Origin: Todiramphus chloris collaris
Lineage: Eukaryota > Chordata > Aves > Coraciiformes > Alcedinidae
DNA: 64,000 bases
Reading direction: 5' to 3'
Assembly: GCA_025345505.1 (NCBI GenBank)
Contig: JANVCC010000185.1
Location: 1,618,701 to 1,682,700 of the forward strand
Positions 1 through 13,080 of this stretch are shown in pieces. A program made the translations under genes and the position numbers. Under the pieces are notes generated by a model. That model had not been told where the DNA came from and did not search any database. It worked only from the letters and a program-made list of their open reading frames with translations. Within the stretch, counting starts at the first letter, position 1. Every line of letters begins with the position of its first letter.

Positions 1-2263
1 AAAATCTTACTGGGAGTGCATGGTTTCAAGGGTTCAGGCATTCTTATTATTCTTTTGTTGATAAACTGAAGGGCTGAAAGATGGACATGATACAGCTAAT
101 CAGTTCTTACAGGTTCAGATTTTCCCATGCTTGGTGACAGACTCTACTTTTGGACACGTTAATAACTGGCTGGTTTTCTGGAATACTGCACTCTTCCTGC
201 TTCCTTTCATTACATTAGCCAAGGTTCCACTAGATGAGACATTTGCAGTCTTAAGACTTCCTGCCGAGGTTCAGACTTTGTATTTTTGAGATTGAAGCTG
301 TCGTGTTCACGAAACTACTTAATTAGAAACACATTCATTTTGGTGCACGCTGGAGGAGCCTTGAGCAGCATAGCCAGGCACACAGGGAAGTTGAGCATTT
401 GTGCAGCTGGCAACTAAACCAGTGGTTTATACTTTGAATATAAAATTACCGGGTATTTTCTTGCTCCTGGAATAGGGCCATTGGAGATGAAGAGATGTGG
501 GTGAAGAGACAGCGTTTGCTGCAAATAAAACATGCAAAATGACAAATAAAAATACTCCTCAGCTGAGCAACAATCCCTGTGTAGTTAGTGGGTATCCTGG
601 CAGGAATTTCTGTCCAAGAACCTGGCCGTGTGTTCTGATTCTCATCTGCGGAATTCCCACGGAAGCAGAACCTTGTGGATTTGTACCAAGGTAGTTTCTG
701 ACCTAGCAGTCCCTCTGGGCTGCCTGTCGCACAGAGCTGTGTCGGGGAAAGCTTGGCCAGGGCCACTCTCAGGCAGCTCAGTGAGTTGTAATCTAATGTG
801 ATACGTGGCACTTCAGTGTTCTACACGTGCACTTGCACAAGGTGTTTGAAGTTACATGCGCTTAATGTCTTCAAAAAGAAAAGAAGCGTCTTCCTGTGGA
901 ATGTCTGATAGAGAGGCTGTTCCCATCTTTGTACGGCATCCAACAGAGTAACAGTTTTAGAGGGTACATTAGTAAACATGATAAATATTAATATGCGTAT
1001 CAGTAAATACATATTTTTTTCTAAAGGTATTTCTTCTGCAAATGAGAGGCAGAGTGATTTTTGCCGGTCTGGTGTCTTGCAGTATATTTTTCAGCCCTGT
1101 ACTTCTCTTACTGAGCAGTAGGCACCAGTTTATAAAAGCAATATGGAAGATATTTTAATCCAAGGCAGTACAGTGACATTTCTCTCATTTTTTTTTTCAT
1201 CTGAAATTGAAAATGAGCTCTTTGAGCTTCTGTATCCAAAATGAAATGAGGCTCTATTTTAAAAGTTGTGTCTGTCTGTGTGCTTTCCATTTAACAGGCA
1301 GTATATGCCATATTTGCAATTAGCAGCTTTGGCATCCTCTTTGATGTGTTCTAATAAGCAGTGCAAATATAAGCTTTCCCTGATTAGTCGAGTGGGAGTC
1401 CTGTAATAAGCTTAATATTAGAAATACTCCATCCACAAAGATACAACTTTCATTCAGTATTCTTCTTGTGTTCTGTGGTCCATGTTGGTGTTTGCTAACA
1501 TCACGGAAGGGAAGCCGGAAAAGATCAATCTTTCTCTTAAATGTCAGCATTCTGTTGGATAACAGAAGTGTCACGCTGTGTTTGAGGCTACAAATTTGGC
1601 CTAAGAGCCTCTTGGTGTATTTAAGCTGTGTGTTCTAAGGGAATAATGGCATCGGTGTATACCCCAGGCACTCGGAAACTTATCAGGATATTCAAAAGTC
1701 ATTTTTATATTTTTTGTTTATAAATCTAAATGCTTCAAGATTTATACTTAAAAATAAATTGTTTAAAATGGGTCTGTGCCTATAGTCACAGGATTTAAAA
1801 CTTGCGGTACCAGGTGAGACGTATGGATTAAATTAACCACTTAACACTAAAACAGGATCCGTTTTTCCAAAGAGCGCTCTTAGGAAAAGTCTGGGTATGC
1901 TTTTGAAAATGGTAGCAACACATTTTGTTTATTGTTTTTTCAGTAAAGAACCCAGTGTCGTAGATTATTTTTTTAATATGTTTAATAGCTGTCCTTATGT
2001 ACCTGTCTTACCTTGGTCACTTTGACATTCTGATGTCAAGAAAAATTAAAGTCTTGCAGTACTGAGAGGATATTGCACAGTGAGTAAAGTCTTTCAAATA
2101 TGGAATAAAATTTTGTTCACATGTGGTTCATTTATAGATACAGTATTTTTTAAAGCAAAATCTAATCCAGTATCCCAGTATTTTCCCGTAGCTGTTTTTA
2201 TAAGTCATATGTGTTAATCCAGTGTTATGAGAATGTAAAGCTAGGTTTTCTTCCTCTTTGCAG
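1..2263. other. DENND1A intron, 3' part
   Basis: AT-rich unique sequence ending in the acceptor of the first exon seen. The short reading frames here have no splice context and no recognisable product. I see no RNA gene or classified repeat. Confidence 0.8.
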
Positions 2264-2309
2264 TGCCCCAATGCCCTACCTCATTGGAATACATTTAAGT
2301 CTGATGGAG
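2264..2309 (+). CDS. DENND1A: DENND1A exon, central DENN segment (46 bp)
   Basis: The exon supplies the last base of a split codon and then 15 codons including PMPYLIGIHLSLME. This is the conserved stretch of the cDENN segment that follows the LLDYCC region in DENND1 proteins (roughly residues 210-225). It is preceded by a strong pyrimidine tract (ttttcttcctctttgcag) and followed by the consensus donor gag|gtaagt. It enters in a phase needing two bases from an exon upstream of the window and leaves in phase 0. In DENND proteins this segment is part of the Rab-binding fold. It is too short to be found as an open reading frame; identity rests on protein similarity and on exact joining with the next exon. 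Confidence 0.9.
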
Positions 2310-3353
2310 GTAAGTCTTTCTCACCATTTCTGAAACCATATATAGTTTTATGATTTAAAGCCAAATTCTGCAAGCAATTATATATTCATTCATATGCTTA
2401 AAAATGAAATAATGCTGTTAATTTGTAGTGCTGAGAGAGTCGAAGCTAAGTGTACATTACTTAAATCTAAAGGGAATCTTACTTGGTACCTTGTGCTCTC
2501 TGGGCACACTTTCTGTTCAGAGCTGGGCAGTCGGGGCCGGCCTCACGTTGTGTTCCCCTCTCCATCCTGTTGCTTCGTTTAATCAGTTTGCTGCCTTAGC
2601 TTGACTCTGGATTCACAAAGGCAGAATTGATATTAAACCACAATGTTGACAGTTACAGTTCTCTTTTAGGCTTTTGCAGACAGATTGTAATTTTTTTAAT
2701 GTTCAAAAGATCTGAAAAGAAGGAACTTGCTGTTAATGTTAACACAAAGCTGGCAGAAAACCAGCCCTCAGAAAAGCTTCACATATAAACAATTCAGAGT
2801 AATTCATGTGACTTTTCAAAACTCTAAAAGTGGAAATAGCACATTTGCTTTTCCTTCCAGTACTGGTGAAACAGTTGATGAATTTCCTCAAAAGTATCTG
2901 GAGGACAACATAAGCTATTAATTTAGATCCCTATGAAAATCCTAGTCCTTATTAATTGTGTCCCTTTACACAGGAAGTCTGAGCAACGCGTCTGTGCTCC
3001 GGGTGGGAAGAGGGATTCCTGCCCAGAGAGCAGTGCCTCTTTGTAGCCTTTTAAATTAGCAGGCAGAGTTGAACTGGTCAGAGTTGCAAATGCCCTTGAA
3101 AGTTAATTGACTTAGTCTCTGGTTTTGATACCTCTGTTTTGAAATTTAGGGTAAGTGTTCAGGATACGCAACAGTTTACAAAGCTGGGGTTAACATCGCA
3201 TAAAGTAACGCGTGTGCCTAGAATATTTGATCTTCTGTTGTCCCTGAAGATGTGCAATTTCTTTGGGAGTATTGATCAAACATATTCTTTCACTAGAGCA
3301 TATGTATGTAATAATGATCCTCTGTGAACTTGTATGTTAAAACCTAGACCAGT

Positions 3354-3389
3354 ATGCTCCATAACTTCCCCATGCTCCATAACTTCCCC
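3354..3389. repeat. 18-bp tandem duplication
   Basis: Two perfect adjacent copies of atgctccataacttcccc. There is no third copy, so this is a simple local duplication rather than a minisatellite array. Confidence 0.9.
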
Positions 3390-4420
3390 TGTTTTCAGTG
3401 TCAGCATGAAGCAATTTTATAGTCACTTTTCCATGAGAAGCTAAATTGAATATGCAGGGTGTCTTTTTTTAAATTTTTTTAATCCCTTTTACCATTCTGG
3501 GTACAGATTAATTTTTTTATGCCCTTTCTATTGCTAAATAAAGTACAGAATTGCAATATGATGTGTTAGTGAATAAGCAATTACTTTAAAAGTCAACATG
3601 TACGTTTGTTTGCACATCATACACTTATGTTAGAGAGGGTTCTGATAATTACCCTTGAATACTGCAGAGGCAGGACCGAAGCAGTATCTCAGGAGAAACA
3701 GTCTAGCATGTGTTTTTGCATATTGATCAGGAAACTTCCTGCCCTGTGTCAGTACCAGGTAATCTTTGGCGTGCTTCTTATGGTGTCTGTTTGAAAGGGA
3801 AGGAAGAGACCTGGCAGAGGATGGGATGATATCTCAGTAGAGATACTTGTCAGCTTTCTCAAATGCTTTTGCTCACAGAAAGCTATGTCATTAGCCTGGC
3901 AATGGGTATAGAAAAAAAAAAAGTAGTAATTACACCTTGGAGTTGCTTTGCGTGATGCCTCGCTCCTGCCTTGCTACATAAACTCATTACCTCTTCCTTT
4001 GTCTCAGTTTTTCAGATCACAGGGCTCTGTAGGCCTTCCAAACTCCATCTGTAAAAACTCAAAAAAAGGAGTTGTTCTTGGAGAAGCCAATTTTCATCCT
4101 TTTTAGTAACTTGTGAAAAAATCTGTTTAGAACTAAATCCAGTATGGCTTTTGAATAGCCGGAGATTCTGGAACGCAGACACACTTTGGCAAAGTACAGC
4201 TATTCAAAGTGCCTTAGGAAATAAATTAAATAAATAAACCAAACTGTCTTCTTTCCTCCCTCTGCTCCCAAGGATAAATTGAATACTTCCAGATAGAAAT
4301 GTATCTTCCAGCTAACTGTGCTTTTTCCATTGAAAAATAAAATTAAATCATACAGTGGGCTGTTGGTTCTGGTGTTTGGCAAGTACTGCTGAATTCCTCT
4401 GTGCCCGGGGCAAAGGAAAG

Positions 4421-4450
4421 GTGACACTTGGCAAAGTGACACTTGGCAAA
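4421..4450. repeat. 15-bp tandem duplication
   Basis: Two perfect adjacent copies of gtgacacttggcaaa. The lack of divergence suggests a recent slippage event. Confidence 0.9.
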
Positions 4451-7400
4451 TGAGTGAGACAATTACTAATTTACCTCTTTGCCTGTTTTTGATGCTGAAA
4501 GCTTACTCTCTTTCTTCATATGTAGCTATAATGTCGTGTGTTTTGTTTGGTAGAATAACAACTTAGGAGCAACAGCAAATTTTTTCTCATGATCTAGCAG
4601 TTATGTATTTTTAAAAATACAATGTATGTCACTGTTCAGTATTCATTTTTCTTTAAATGCCATAACTTCAGCAAATAGATCTTTAGAAGTGTTTTGTTGA
4701 TCCACGTGTTCCAGTTTCAGGGTACGGGATTAATTCGAGTTAAGGCAGGTGGACTCTCTATCTGCTGCCAAGCCCCGGGGGACTCATTGCAGTCGGATAG
4801 AGGCTCACGGTTCTGCTCCAGCAGCTCCAGTGGCAGAATTTGTCATTGTTGCCTAAATGTTAGTGGAAGCCTAAACTTGCTGAGAGGAGGCTGTGGTGTA
4901 ATGGGAAGGGCAAATTTTGAACACAGGAGAAAAGTCATTTTCTAGCTTTAGTCTTGTTTCTGTGGGTTTTTTCTATCCCTGTCCTGGAATGGGTCCTCTG
5001 GAAGCAAGGTAGCAGAAATGTTAATGATTTTAAACCAAACACCCTCCCCTCTCTCACTTCAAAAGGTGTTTTTATTTTCAAATCATTCTGTATCTTAAAG
5101 TTATTTTGCAGTTTCCCATGTCACATGAGGTCTCTCTAGAAGGAGCAGTTATTTTAATGGAAAATGACAAATTTTTCTTATGATTAAAATATCAAGCGTA
5201 TCCATTGACTGTTAAATCTAATTTGCTGTGACTGAAATGTTCTCCAGTGAGATAAGATAATCTCCTGTTATAGGTCAGAGGGCTCCCACTGATTTATGAG
5301 GGAAAATCTTGGTAGAAAATATAGAGCTGTGTTTTGTGCTCTTATTTTTCAGCTTTTCTATCATCACCTAGTTAGTCATTCTTTATAAGATTTCCATTTA
5401 GCAATCCATAAAGTGACTTCAAAGAAGGCTAAAAGTTTATAAGCTGTTGGATAAGCAAGGCTGGAGCTATCACATGAATAATGGAACATGCTTACGGAAC
5501 TAATTGAATTCATATTAGATGAAGATAAGTACTTAGTACTGATAAATAATGAGATAGGAAAATGAAGCTCTATCAAACAAACACATCCCTTTCATAATCA
5601 TCTTTTAGTTTCTGCCCGTGCACTCTGTGATGTTGGTGTCCAAGTTACATTAAACTGACCTTTGTGCTGGAAGTGGTGTCAAACTTAGCTGGCAGCCTTT
5701 TACATTTTGTCATAGTAAACGATTGTTTCAGCAACTGTTTCTGTAGGAGAGGTTATTAGTCTGATGGTGCTGATGGAAGAGGAATGCCCTTGACCTAGTG
5801 GGCTACCTATTGGAATTCAGGCACATGTGGTTGTGGTTAACCAGTGGGGATAGCTGAGCTGTCAGATCCTGAGCTGCTGCAGAATTCTCTTCTGTGCCAG
5901 GCTTCCAGTCAGTCACGTAACGATAACGCCCACCCTGTTCATGCTTGAGTTGGGGCACAAACCCAACCTTTAAAGGTAGTTAATGATTAGAAAAGTATTT
6001 CTTATACTTTTTTTTTATATAAATATTCTACTCCAGTCACTCAAGGGCTCATTCTGGAACTTCAGAATTTGAATTCTTGCAAGGTTATCTGTCCAGGATG
6101 AATTTGTGTGTGAAACTTCACATTGCATTTGGCAGGATGAGTTTTTTTTTTTTAAACATTTTTCCTAAGCATAAAGGACGGTTGTGCCTGTCCTAAAACC
6201 TGTATGAGCAGATCTTTGGGTTATTTTAACCTGGAATAAGTAAATATGTTCATGAAAAGAGAGTTCACTAAATTCATGCAACTTCATACGGTAGGACATG
6301 GCAGCTGATGTCACACAGGGTCAGTAGTCTCTTCCTTACGCAGAGATGGATGGAGAGCTGTGTCTTCAGTCTCTGAACCCAATTCTGCGCATTCTGCACA
6401 CGCTTTGTTGGCATATTTACCTGGCCTGTTTCAGGGAGGTGGGAGGATGTGCTGTTTGATCTGGACTGGTAATACACCAGTTAGCATGCTCTGAGAAACG
6501 GGTTACGTCAGCTTGGCCTAGTCCTGCCAGTGCCACGTGGTTCCCCCTTGCCACAGAAGGCACTTTGAGAATTCACTGACCACTGGCATCTTCCAGCGGT
6601 TGTGTTAGTTGTTAATTATATTTTCTTGATGGGGTAAAGAATAGTATTTTGCTTTTTCCATCTGTTTATCCTTAGTAAATCACTGCCTTTTGTAGCTATA
6701 ACTGAAGTAGTGTAGCCTTTTGGCAGGGTTTAAATGGGGATGTGTGTCTGTGTGTGCGTATATAAATTTTTATATATATATACTTAATAAGTAACTTAAG
6801 TAAAAAATTAACTAATTAAGTAAAAAAATACTATAAAGACAGCTGTACATAGTTTCAGGAGTATTGCTAAAAATGCCTTTAAAAACATGGCACATTACTC
6901 ACGGAATTGCCTTTTATCCGGTTATTGGAAAAATGAAACTGATAAATGTGGTTTAATAAGAGACTCTGTGCGCGGGGAAGCTTGAGAGGTAGGTCTGAAG
7001 CCAGAGCGCAGCACCAAGCTGGCTTACCAGGAAGCAGAGAAGGCTTTTCTTCTGCGGGACGCTAGCGTTCGCCCCGCACGAGTGATGGGTGTCACTCGGT
7101 TGGCAACAGCTGCTTGTGATAAGGCCTGGGGAATCACCTGTACAGGATCAGGGCACTGCACATCAAGGCTGGGAGATGGGCGGAAGGGTGGGAGATGCTC
7201 GGGAGGGGGCAGCAGCCCACCTGCTGGGCCCACATCAAAGGGCTGCGGGGTCAGGGGGCACATCCCGCTTAACCAGATTTGTCTGTTGAATAGCTATTTC
7301 AGGTTGTAAATCTAACGGTGATTTCATTAAGTCCTTCTGGCTGCTGTTGGGGCATGAAATAATAAAATTTTATATCCGTTGCCTTTCCTGCTTCTGGCAG

Positions 7401-10400
7401 CCAGATTGACACATTGTTGTCTGCGGTGTTGTGGTGTTTTTCTGAAGAAAATAAATGGAAACTATTAACTGAGTAGAGACAAGTCATTAAGCAAATGGAT
7501 TTTAGACTTGCTGTGAATCATACTTCCATAGGAATTTCCAATATAATGTACGAGCGAGCTACTAAGGGTGATAGTTCTTGTGAAGAGTTCTACCTTCCCA
7601 AAAGGGCTGGTGGAAGGTACGTTTTCTTCTTTCTGTTAAAACTTTTAAAACATGTTGATCACATTTGTATCTGGTTATAAAACCTCATGATCAGCTTGGT
7701 TTGTGTTTTGACACCAGTTTAGCCACAAAGCTACGCAAACCTGGGGGTCTTTTTGTGGGTTGAGAGGGAGGGTGGTGGTATTGCTGGTTTGGAGTTGTTT
7801 GGATTCTTCAAGTGAACTATTCAATAAAATTCTTTCAGATAAGCAATTTTAATTTAGGATTTTTTATGGTAGGAAATGCAAAAACTGCCAACTGTAGGCA
7901 GTGATAATAAAATAACATCTAATATAAAGTGGTTATAGTATTATTGATGGGTATTGCTTCTGGCATGTGATTTGAGACAGAGGAGCACCCCTTAATACTT
8001 CCATTAGAATATAGCTTTTCAGTGTTTTTGCAAATTTTCACGTAAAACATTTAAATCACTTCAGGTGTTTGGCTGCTTGTGAGCAGGACAGACACACTAA
8101 CTGCTGCTTATTTACTGACCTGGTGTTTAAGGCCCCCTGGAGTTTGTTTGAAACGTTAAGAGATTTTCACAGTAAAGGTGCCATTTCTGAAATTTAAAGT
8201 GCTCTTTTCACCAGGAGATAAGTTCTCTCTGATTAAGTCGGTAATTCTTACTAAGCCATGTTTATAGAGGCCATAAACAATGGGTTCAGTGTGCTTGTTA
8301 AACCAGCTTTCCATACCTCTCCACTCTTTTAAAAAGAGACATTTAAAATAAAAGGCAGGTGTAGATGTTAGTTCAATTGGATGCTTTTTAGATGCTTAAT
8401 TATGGCTACAAGTAATTTGGTACGGATGGTTAGGAAAGGTTTGCAGTACTGATATGTGATGCACATTTTCACTGAATCACTTCTTTTGACTCAGCAAATC
8501 CTCAGTCTGCAGTAAAATTAGGGAAGGAAACAGTTATGTTCATATTGCCTTTTGTTTTTTGCTTCTGCGCATTTATTTTCAGCAAAATCGAACATGCTGA
8601 GTGTAGTCCCTTCTTTTTAACAGGTATCACTTCATTGGTAAAATGTTGTATTCAGGAGGCTGGAAGCAGGGACTGTGACTGTGTGACTTGGTGGCGTCCC
8701 TTAGTATTTTGAGAAAATGACAATAACACACAAACAGTACCTGTGGAAATGATCTATGTGTAGGTGAGATTCATAGAGTCCAGTGGGATTTAGTGTGAGA
8801 AATGCAGTTGGATGCTGGGAAGTTTTACTAAAATTCCACCAAGAGAGTAAACGCTTTTAGTTCCAGGTCAGCTGGGCTGATAGGACCTACGCTTAGCAAA
8901 AGAACCGTGTGATTATTTGACTAAAGCCCTTATAACTATCTGGTGATGCCTTTATCAAAGATTATACCGAAGGGAAAGCTGATAATAACAGAGAAGGATT
9001 AAGATGAACTGGTCAGTCTGCAATTCTTTAGGATGAGCCACAACTGGACCGTGGAAAAATTCTAGTTTTTCAAACGCATTACAAGACAGATGCTGTAAAT
9101 CAAGTTAGTCTCAAGTGTTTCAAGTCAGGGGTTTCTCTGCAGGGAAATTCACTGTCTTAATACAAATACTGAAAAGTTTTAAAGTAAGGTTGTGCTGTGC
9201 ACAGTGTAAAGCTACAGCACAGCAGAGTTTAAAATGACCCTTCTTTCAGATACAATTATTTTTGGGCAACGTGTGGTGATTATTATGTTGATCAGCATTT
9301 ATAGTCCTTGCACCATGAGCAACTTCCTTTTGCACTTGGCGGGCATCAGCTCGACACAAGCCTGCTCTTTGCTACAGAACCCCCCAACATTTTGCTGAAG
9401 AGAAGCTGCAGATTCCTCACCAAAGTTACAAAAGCAGGCACTGACAAGTTCAAGCACATGTTTGTTGCTTCTTCGACAAGAATCAAGAGAAGGTTTCAAT
9501 TCCTTCTGTCTTGTCCTACTAGCACTCGATTTTGACGAGCTTCTGGCTTTGGTTAAGTACGTTGCAAGACCCTTTTGTTGGAGCTTTTTAGACTCCTCTG
9601 AGTATAAGTGAGATTTTTAATTTTCTGAAACAGGAAGGAGCAAATCAGTTTGTCTGGTGCTTCCGGACTCCTAGAAGGAGTAAGACTCCTGGATTGCTTT
9701 AGAGTTTATCAGATGCAGCCAACAGTGTGACCTTTGGTTCCTGAAATGCAGGGGAAAGTACCTGGTTTGTCATGCAGTACTTGTGCTTTTTATATGGAAA
9801 GCATTAAATGTAATATTCTTCCAGTTAAGTTAAAGGCATTTCTCATGGAAGAATTAAACTTAAATGTCTACAAAGTGCTTTTAATAGTTGTTGGCTTTTT
9901 GGTTTTTATTTTTTTTGCTCCTAAGTAGACAGCAGTTTTCTTTATAGACAGAGGACTGAGCCTTGAAAACTGAAGGTAATTATTTAGATGCCTAAGGCTC
10001 AACTTTGCCATTGTTTTAGAGTTTTAGTTCCTTTCTTTTAAAGGAAGCAATTCCCCCCCCCCATCAAAACCTTAATTAAAAACTGGGTATGTTTTTGTTC
10101 ATTTTCCTCTGCAGCAACTTGCATTTGGTCCTGTGCATAGGGATGCAGGTATTTAAACGTTTGTTTATAGGGTCACTGGGAAATCTCCTTGATAACCGTA
10201 TTCTATAGTTCCACTTCTTCTGATTTTGAATTTTCCAGGCTTTGTTTGAAGAGGGCTTTGATATCTATCATTAGTCAAAAACAAACAAATAAACGGATTC
10301 AATTCTGTTAGTGGAAAAGGTGTTAAATGTTTAAATGCTGCTCGGTTACACATCAGTGATTCATTTACCGTTGTTTAAGCAGGACATTGATTCTGACAGT

Positions 10401-11209
10401 GACTGCATTTGCTTAGATCACCAATACCTTCAGACACTCAAAGGCACTGGTGGTGGTTCTGCTGAGAAAGAGATCCTGCTTTTCTCTTGTATGTCCATGT
10501 GCTGCTACAGATGACATTAACACTCCAACCTTTCTTTCTCAGTTCACTGGAGCAGCATAAAAAGTTTAGATGTGCTGAACATTGAGAGGTCAGGATATGG
10601 CAGAGTTATTGTTCTCTTGGCTTTTTTTTTTCCCATTTTAATTATTTATTGATTAATCTCTGGTAGTGTCCATTTTACTGAAATATGGTTGTAAACTTTT
10701 CTTCTATCGGAGTTCCAAAATTCAGCCTGGAATTTGAAAACCAGTTCCCATTCCTGAATTTCTGCAACTCTTCACTCCTAGAAAAGCCACCATTTATTGT
10801 TGTTTAAATTAATTTCTAAATATAGAAAGATACACTTAACAGTTTCTAGCAGAGTCCAGATTTTAAATGTGCAAGCAGGATACCAGAATTAAGACAAAGA
10901 TTGGTAGAGGTGCTTGAAATAAATCTTTGCTTGAATAATCACAAACAATAACTCTGTGGTTTAAAAACTTTTAGTATGCAGAATGTTAAGAACCCCCCTC
11001 TGCAAATGGAAGGTTAATTTTTCAGCATTGTAAAATGTGAATAAATAAAGCAAATGATGACAGAAAAACAAGAATGTGGTTTTTAGTGCTTGAATTTTTA
11101 TAATGCCATGATGTTATGTCACCACTCCTGTCCCTTATGCATCAAATTTAACTCTTGTATTCTATACTTAAATTTTCCTTTCCTTTTTCTTGAATTTGCT
11201 GATATTTAG

Positions 11210-11311
11210 AAAGTAAGAAACATGGCCCTGGAAGACGTAGTGATTCTTAATGTAGACACCAACACACTGGAAACCCCTTTTGATGACCTTCAGAGCCTTC
11301 CTAATGATGTG
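11210..11311 (+). CDS. DENND1A: DENND1A exon, central DENN segment (102 bp)
   Basis: Thirty-four codons, phase 0 in and out. The product starts [19 protein letters not shown] and ends [10 protein letters not shown]. This is the near-invariant strand-and-loop stretch of the cDENN segment (roughly residues 226-259). In DENN modules it contributes to the lobe that contacts Rab35. The acceptor is gatatttag and the donor is gtg|gtatgt. It joins the previous exon in frame to read LMEKVRNM, as in other vertebrate DENND1A proteins. No substitution stands out. Confidence 0.95.
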
Positions 11312-12929
11312 GTATGTATGAAACGATTCACCAAACTGTTCCATTACTTAAAAGTGTAAATCCTTTTGACCTCTTGGGTGTGTATCTGAGGCGTCTCATC
11401 ACGTTGCTTTCGTTACTATAAGTAAACTGTTTTGCCTCGATCCTTTCCTGTTTTGAAGTGTTACAGAATGTTAGTTTGAACATTTGCAGCCATGTTCTTA
11501 AGCCTCCTAATGAACAGCGCCTACTGTTCACATAAACTAGACATGGTGCAGCAGCCCAGCTCCAGTTTTGGAAGATTTCAGGTCATCTCAAGTGTTAGTC
11601 TGTTATGGGTAAAAAAAAAAGAAATGAAAACCACCCAGGTTATGGTATATCTGAACGGGAAACAAAAATTCAAACCTGCTGCTGTGAAAAAATGCTGCTA
11701 TTTTAAACTGGTTTTATCCATTCCATTAGGATAAAAACAACCCTGCCTTTTTTGATAACTTTGGTTCCAAATTAATTTGTGGGTTTTTCTGGTTTGGTTT
11801 GTTTTTTTTCCCCTGTGACTTCTTCCAGGTGAGCTTTAATGAATGTTGTGTAATTTATACCCTGAGTTAAGGTATTAAATGGACTCGCTTCTAGCACTGC
11901 TCAGTGCATATAATTCAGAACTTATTTTCTTTCTCATTGAAACTTTGTTATTGATAATATGTTTGTTTATTTAATAACTCGATGGGAATGTTGTATAAAT
12001 ACTTGATCTTTCCCTTTAATGGGATGAAAACACATCCATCTTGGTCCTTGCTGCTGTGATCATCTTCACTAAAGAAGCTGAGAGGGAAGAGCAGTGAAGT
12101 GAATAAGAATGTAAGAAGCTATTTTTAAGTCAGAAGGTGACTGTTTAGGAGAAAACAGCAGGGGAAAATCTGGATTTCTTTTACTAGTTCAAAATATTGT
12201 GCTGTCAGTTAGATCTATACCTTTTTATGTGTAGCTGAGAAATAAAATTGATATGCCAGGAGCTCAATGTAAGCTGGTCTGTTTGAGGAAAAACGCAAGT
12301 AATGGTGAATACCCAGTGCCTCCTACTGTGACATCCCATCATTTCTCTGTGATCTGTGGTGTGATCCATTCTTCGAAAACAGTGAGCTCGGGATGAAAGG
12401 TCCATCTTGATTGTGAACATTTTGGCTTTAGTCAAGCATTTAGTCTATAAAAGTTACTTCCATGAATTTTTCTGGCTTTATATAGTTTTTCATTTTGATT
12501 TCACTCCCAGCGTCCAAATCTGCCAGCTGGGCATTGCTCGTGCCATTATCCCCAACCCAGGGAATGACAGACTTGTAAATTTAATGGAATTATGTAAGAA
12601 ATGTCTGGATACAGTGAGTGCGGGGCCTCGAACATGGATATGATTTGTCAACAATCAAGTATTATATTAGATTTTATGGGACTTCATTAAAGGAGCTGTT
12701 GTAGGCGCACTGTAGAACATCAGAAGAGACTTCACCAATAAACACAGAACTTCAATCTTTGGAATGTAATAAATTTTAAGAGACTTCCTTCCTTTCATTA
12801 TTTACTTTTACTTCACTTTTATAACAGTAGAGAGTTGTGTTTTATTAGTTCAAATTTCTTGATTCAGTTTTCCACAGGTCTATTTAAAAGCTACATTTTA
12901 TCTTGGAGGATGTTTGGAGCATAGCAGAG

Positions 12930-13080
12930 GAAGTGCTGCCAGCAAATTCAATTAACTGGCATGGCTCACAATGAGCGTACATGGTGCATTTTTTTTCACA
13001 ACTGCTATATAAATACAGCTGGGATTAATATTTGTCGCAACAAAGCCTTAACTTGAATTGTGTAGCGTTGGGTAATTAAT
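12930..13080. promoter_or_regulatory. Candidate conserved non-coding element
   Basis: Unique sequence with a GGGATTA core (13021-13027, OTX/PITX type) and a palindromic TAATTAAT (13073-13080, homeodomain type). It lies in an intron of a gene that neighbours LHX2 in vertebrates. Only motif content and low repeat content support it; conservation was not tested. Confidence 0.3.

Larger units (their letters stand above)
2310..11209. other. DENND1A intron (8.9 kb)
   Basis: Mostly unique AT-rich DNA. It contains two small tandem duplications (3354-3389 and 4421-4450), a low-complexity TG/TA stretch near 6745-6835, and a modestly GC-rich patch with several CpGs around 6965-7265. No coding exon, RNA gene or classified transposon was recognised. 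Confidence 0.7.
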